The position numbers and the translations under genes were made by a program. Positions 62,157-64,000 of a stretch of DNA of 64,000 nt are shown piece after piece (position 1 is the first letter of the stretch; every line of letters starts with the position of its first letter). Below the pieces are notes generated by a model. It ran no database searches. It saw nothing but the letters and a program-made list of their open reading frames with translations, and was not told the origin of the DNA. This DNA is from a bacterium (GTDB taxonomy: Bacteria; Electryoneota; RPQS01; DYHQ01). The stretch covers positions 62,001 to 126,000 of the forward strand of contig JAUXGA010000006.1 of assembly GCA_030622545.1 (NCBI GenBank), read 5' to 3'.

Positions 62157-62450
62157 ATGAAGAAAATCATTGCCGCATCTCTCATCGTTGCGTTTTGCTG
62201 TCTCTTGATGGGTTGCTATACGTTCAACCATCAGGTTGGTACTGGCGCAAAGGGCTATGATCAGATTGAGGAAAGACAGTGGTTTGTCCTCTGGGGTCTC
62301 GTTCCGATCAATGACGTGGACTCCAAAGCGATGGCAGGCGGTGCAGCGAATTACGACGTCAAAACCGAATTCAACGTGGTGGACGTCATCATTACGGCTT
62401 TTACCAGTATGGTCACTGTTCACTGCCAAACCGTGACGGTTACAAAGTAG
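62157..62450 (+). CDS. Small Bor-like lipoprotein
   Basis: The protein has 97 residues. The signal peptide ends in LLMGC (C20). The mature part follows the Bor/Iss lipoprotein pattern: YTFNHQVG, then WFVLWGLVPI, then GGAANYDVKTEF and ITAFTSMVTVHCQTV. Bor proteins are small outer-membrane lipoproteins; in phage lambda the homologue is linked to serum resistance, but in free-living bacteria the role is unknown. AAAGGAG lies 6-8 bp before the ATG. Confidence 0.7.
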   Translation: MKKIIAASLIVAFCCLLMGCYTFNHQVGTGAKGYDQIEERQWFVLWGLVPINDVDSKAMAGGAANYDVKTEFNVVDVIITAFTSMVTVHCQTVTVTK

Positions 62451-62510
62451 CTGGCGGGTTTTCGAAGAAGCGCTTAATCTCGCTACGGAATTCCCAAGAG
62501 CTCCTAAGAA

Positions 62511-62549
62511 AAGAGCGGGCACCTCGTAAAGGTGCCCGCTCTTTTTTTA
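62511..62549 (+). terminator. Strong rho-independent terminator
   Basis: aagagcgggcacct pairs with aggtgcccgctctt around cgtaa and is followed by a T-run. It ends the lipoprotein transcript and lies just before the 3' end of the convergent methyltransferase gene. Confidence 0.9.
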
Positions 62550-62564
62550 TAGAATTCCGACAGA

Positions 62565-63401
62565 CTATGTGGGAATCCTCAAATCGAGAGGTAGCGTTTC
62601 GTTGGCGCGAGCTCGCGGCATCCGGCGCGACCGTACAACCGGTCGTTTTTTTGCGGGAACGGCGCTCTCGATGCGGGGAAGGTTTTGCCATAAGCGCCCT
62701 TGCCTACCCAAACCACCCCGGAGACCCGCTCGATGAAAATCTCGATTGAGTTCAGTCAACACATAGAAGCGTTCTTTCTTATCGCCCTTTTGCCGAAGCG
62801 TGTCCTTGCATGCGAGCCCCGTGCTTCCGGTTCCGGCAAAGGGATCCAGCACGATTTCTTCCGGCAGCGTACTTTTCTCGACAAGAAGCCGCAGCAAATC
62901 CACCGGCTTTTGAGTCGCGTGCGCTCGCAGAGCTGACGGCACGTTTTTATACGGCAGCACATCGGATTCGCGCGGCCCGAAGAGTTCACGCCGACCCTTC
63001 GCGGCAAAAATAATCATCTCGCTCTGGGGAGCGTATGACCCCTTTAAATCTCCAGAGCCATGATTATTTTTGACCCAAATCAGGCAGTTCTTAATCTTGA
63101 AACGTTCCGAAATCGCCTTGTAAAAAACCGGATACGTATCAAATCTCGTGAAACAGTAAAAATGCCGATTGGGTTTCAATACGCGCTCGATTTCCTCGAC
63201 AAAGCGCGGCAGCCATGACAAATCCACATCCCCTTCAAACTTCGGCAGCTTCTCCCGCGCGACTCGCCGATTCGATTGATAGTCAATTCCGTACGGCGGA
63301 TCTGTCAGGACAAGATCAACGCATTCATCGGGGAGTTTCGGCAAGAATTTGAAACAATTCTCGCAAAGAAACTCGTCACAATACTCTTCCGGCAATTTCA
63401 T
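62565..63401 (-). CDS. Orphan DNA methyltransferase (N6-adenine or N4-cytosine, beta-type order)
   Basis: The protein has 278 residues. The catalytic motif DPPY (34-37) comes before the AdoMet motif DPFAGTGSTG (186-195), the beta-class order. The segment HATQKPVDLL (161-170) is the typical motif X region. The last 65 residues (from about 214) are very basic and do not resemble the usual end; a shifted frame near 62740 is an alternative reading. No restriction endonuclease gene lies next to it. Recognition sequence and target base cannot be read from the sequence. Confidence 0.87.
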   Translation of the reverse strand: MKLPEEYCDEFLCENCFKFLPKLPDECVDLVLTDPPYGIDYQSNRRVAREKLPKFEGDVDLSWLPRFVEEIERVLKPNRHFYCFTRFDTYPVFYKAISERFKIKNCLIWVKNNHGSGDLKGSYAPQSEMIIFAAKGRRELFGPRESDVLPYKNVPSALRAHATQKPVDLLRLLVEKSTLPEEIVLDPFAGTGSTGLACKDTLRQKGDKKERFYVLTELNRDFHRAGLRGGLGRQGRLWQNLPRIESAVPAKKRPVVRSRRMPRARANETLPLDLRIPT

Positions 63402-63497
63402 TTTTTTGCGCTCGCTCTTAATGCGATAATTTCACTAACTCAGAGAGAAGGCCAGCTAAAAAAAGCTGACCTCGGGGAAAGCTTGAGGATAACTCGC

Positions 63498-64000
63498 TTA
63501 TCCGGCGTGAAAGATATTCCGGAGTACGTAGTACGCCATTTGTGGATTCTCTTTCAAGCGCCGCGTCGAGTATGGATACCACATTTCCCCGAACGGGACA
63601 TAAATCCGCAGCCGGTGTCCCGCCTCTAAAATAATTTTTCGAAGCTCCGGGTCCACACCCAGAAGCATTTGAAATTCGTATTTGTCTTTCGCAAGCCCAA
63701 ATTCACGAACCAGCCGCATCCCTTCCCAGACAAGCTGTTCGTCATGCGTGGCGATTCCCACATACGCTCCCTCCCGCAACATGCGTTCCAGAACGAGTGT
63801 GAAATTGCGCCGGATGAGTTCCCTGTCTTTGTAAGCGATGCGGCGCGACTCGTTATAAATACCTTTGCAAAGCCGGAAATCGGTCGGGCCATCGTTCATC
63901 AGCATATCCGTGTCCGCCAGTGTGCGCCGCATGTACGATTGCAAAACAATCCCGACGTTGTCATATTCCTTGCGCAGCTCGTTGTAAATACCCAGCGTAT
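63498..64000 (-). CDS. Proline dehydrogenase, C-terminal part (cut by window edge)
   Basis: The frame continues to the right edge; about 167 residues are visible. It is the FAD-binding TIM barrel of proline dehydrogenase (PRODH/PutA), with GIVLQSYMRRT, FRLCKGIYNES, GIATHDEQL, FQMLLGV and the end YVPFGEMWYPYSTRRLKEN. The last contains the Arg pair that binds the substrate carboxylate. It oxidises proline to pyrroline-5-carboxylate. The start lies outside the window, and no P5C dehydrogenase domain follows it, so it is monofunctional. Confidence 0.93.
   Translation of the reverse strand, partial: TLGIYNELRKEYDNVGIVLQSYMRRTLADTDMLMNDGPTDFRLCKGIYNESRRIAYKDRELIRRNFTLVLERMLREGAYVGIATHDEQLVWEGMRLVREFGLAKDKYEFQMLLGVDPELRKIILEAGHRLRIYVPFGEMWYPYSTRRLKENPQMAYYVLRNIFHAG

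Overview
The window looks like a chromosomal stretch of an uncultivated Gram-negative bacterium, most likely from the Fibrobacteres-Chlorobi-Bacteroidetes (FCB) side of the tree, for example a Zixibacteria/KSB1/Latescibacteria-like candidate phylum. The signs are a type IX secretion-style C-terminal sorting domain on an M1 peptidase, a gingipain-type C25 peptidase, DUF3857/transglutaminase secreted proteins, a secretin and TolC (so an outer membrane), and several lipoproteins. No rRNA or ribosomal marker is present, so the phylum remains an inference.

Region 1 (1-12.6 kb): the tail of an unknown gene, a dispersed intergenic repeat and a decayed IS5-type element, then a tightly packed 12-gene minus-strand operon for a type IV pilus/type II secretion-like machine. 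In transcription order it reads: pilin-like subunit, PilC/GspF, PilM-PilN fusion, PilO-PilP fusion, short secretin, histidine kinase, CheY-like regulator, zinc-ribbon protein, PilB/GspE ATPase, and three membrane-anchored minor pilin-like proteins. The regulator, zinc-ribbon and ATPase genes overlap. The zinc-ribbon protein carries peptides resembling the CheY-binding motif of FliM, so a phosphorylation switch acting on the pilus motor is plausible. A sigma-54-like promoter and an upstream palindrome precede the operon. This is my best candidate for an undescribed system.

Region 2 (12.7-25.6 kb): a secreted S9 peptidase, a long-chain acyl-CoA synthetase, a TolC-type porin, a CCA-adding enzyme, a TPR protein, and two DUF3857/transglutaminase paralogues. 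The second paralogue has lost the catalytic cysteine.

Region 3 (25.9-39.9 kb): an ECF-type S component, then NADH dehydrogenase genes nuoA-B-C-D-E-F-G-H, a BACON-like lipoprotein gene interrupting the series, and nuoI. nuoJ-N are not in the window. Next come a nitronate monooxygenase-like gene with no standard start codon, leucyl aminopeptidase, and a NarI/HdrD-type membrane Fe-S oxidoreductase.

Region 4 (39.9-45.8 kb): an MBL hydrolase and a methionine/one-carbon cluster. In this cluster MetE is split into an N-domain gene without zinc ligands and a C-domain gene with all four. A homocysteine methyltransferase-MTHFR fusion and a DHH phosphoesterase follow.

Region 5 (45.8-56.6 kb, minus strand): pyruvate phosphate dikinase, M1 and C25 peptidases, a cold-shock protein, tRNA-Pro(UGG) and an InsA-like zinc/HTH protein.

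Region 6 (56.6-64 kb): three 36-bp iterons and a promoter ahead of a threonine-to-glycine operon (tdh, permease, kbl). Then come two lipoproteins, an orphan DNA methyltransferase and the 3' part of proline dehydrogenase, cut by the window edge.
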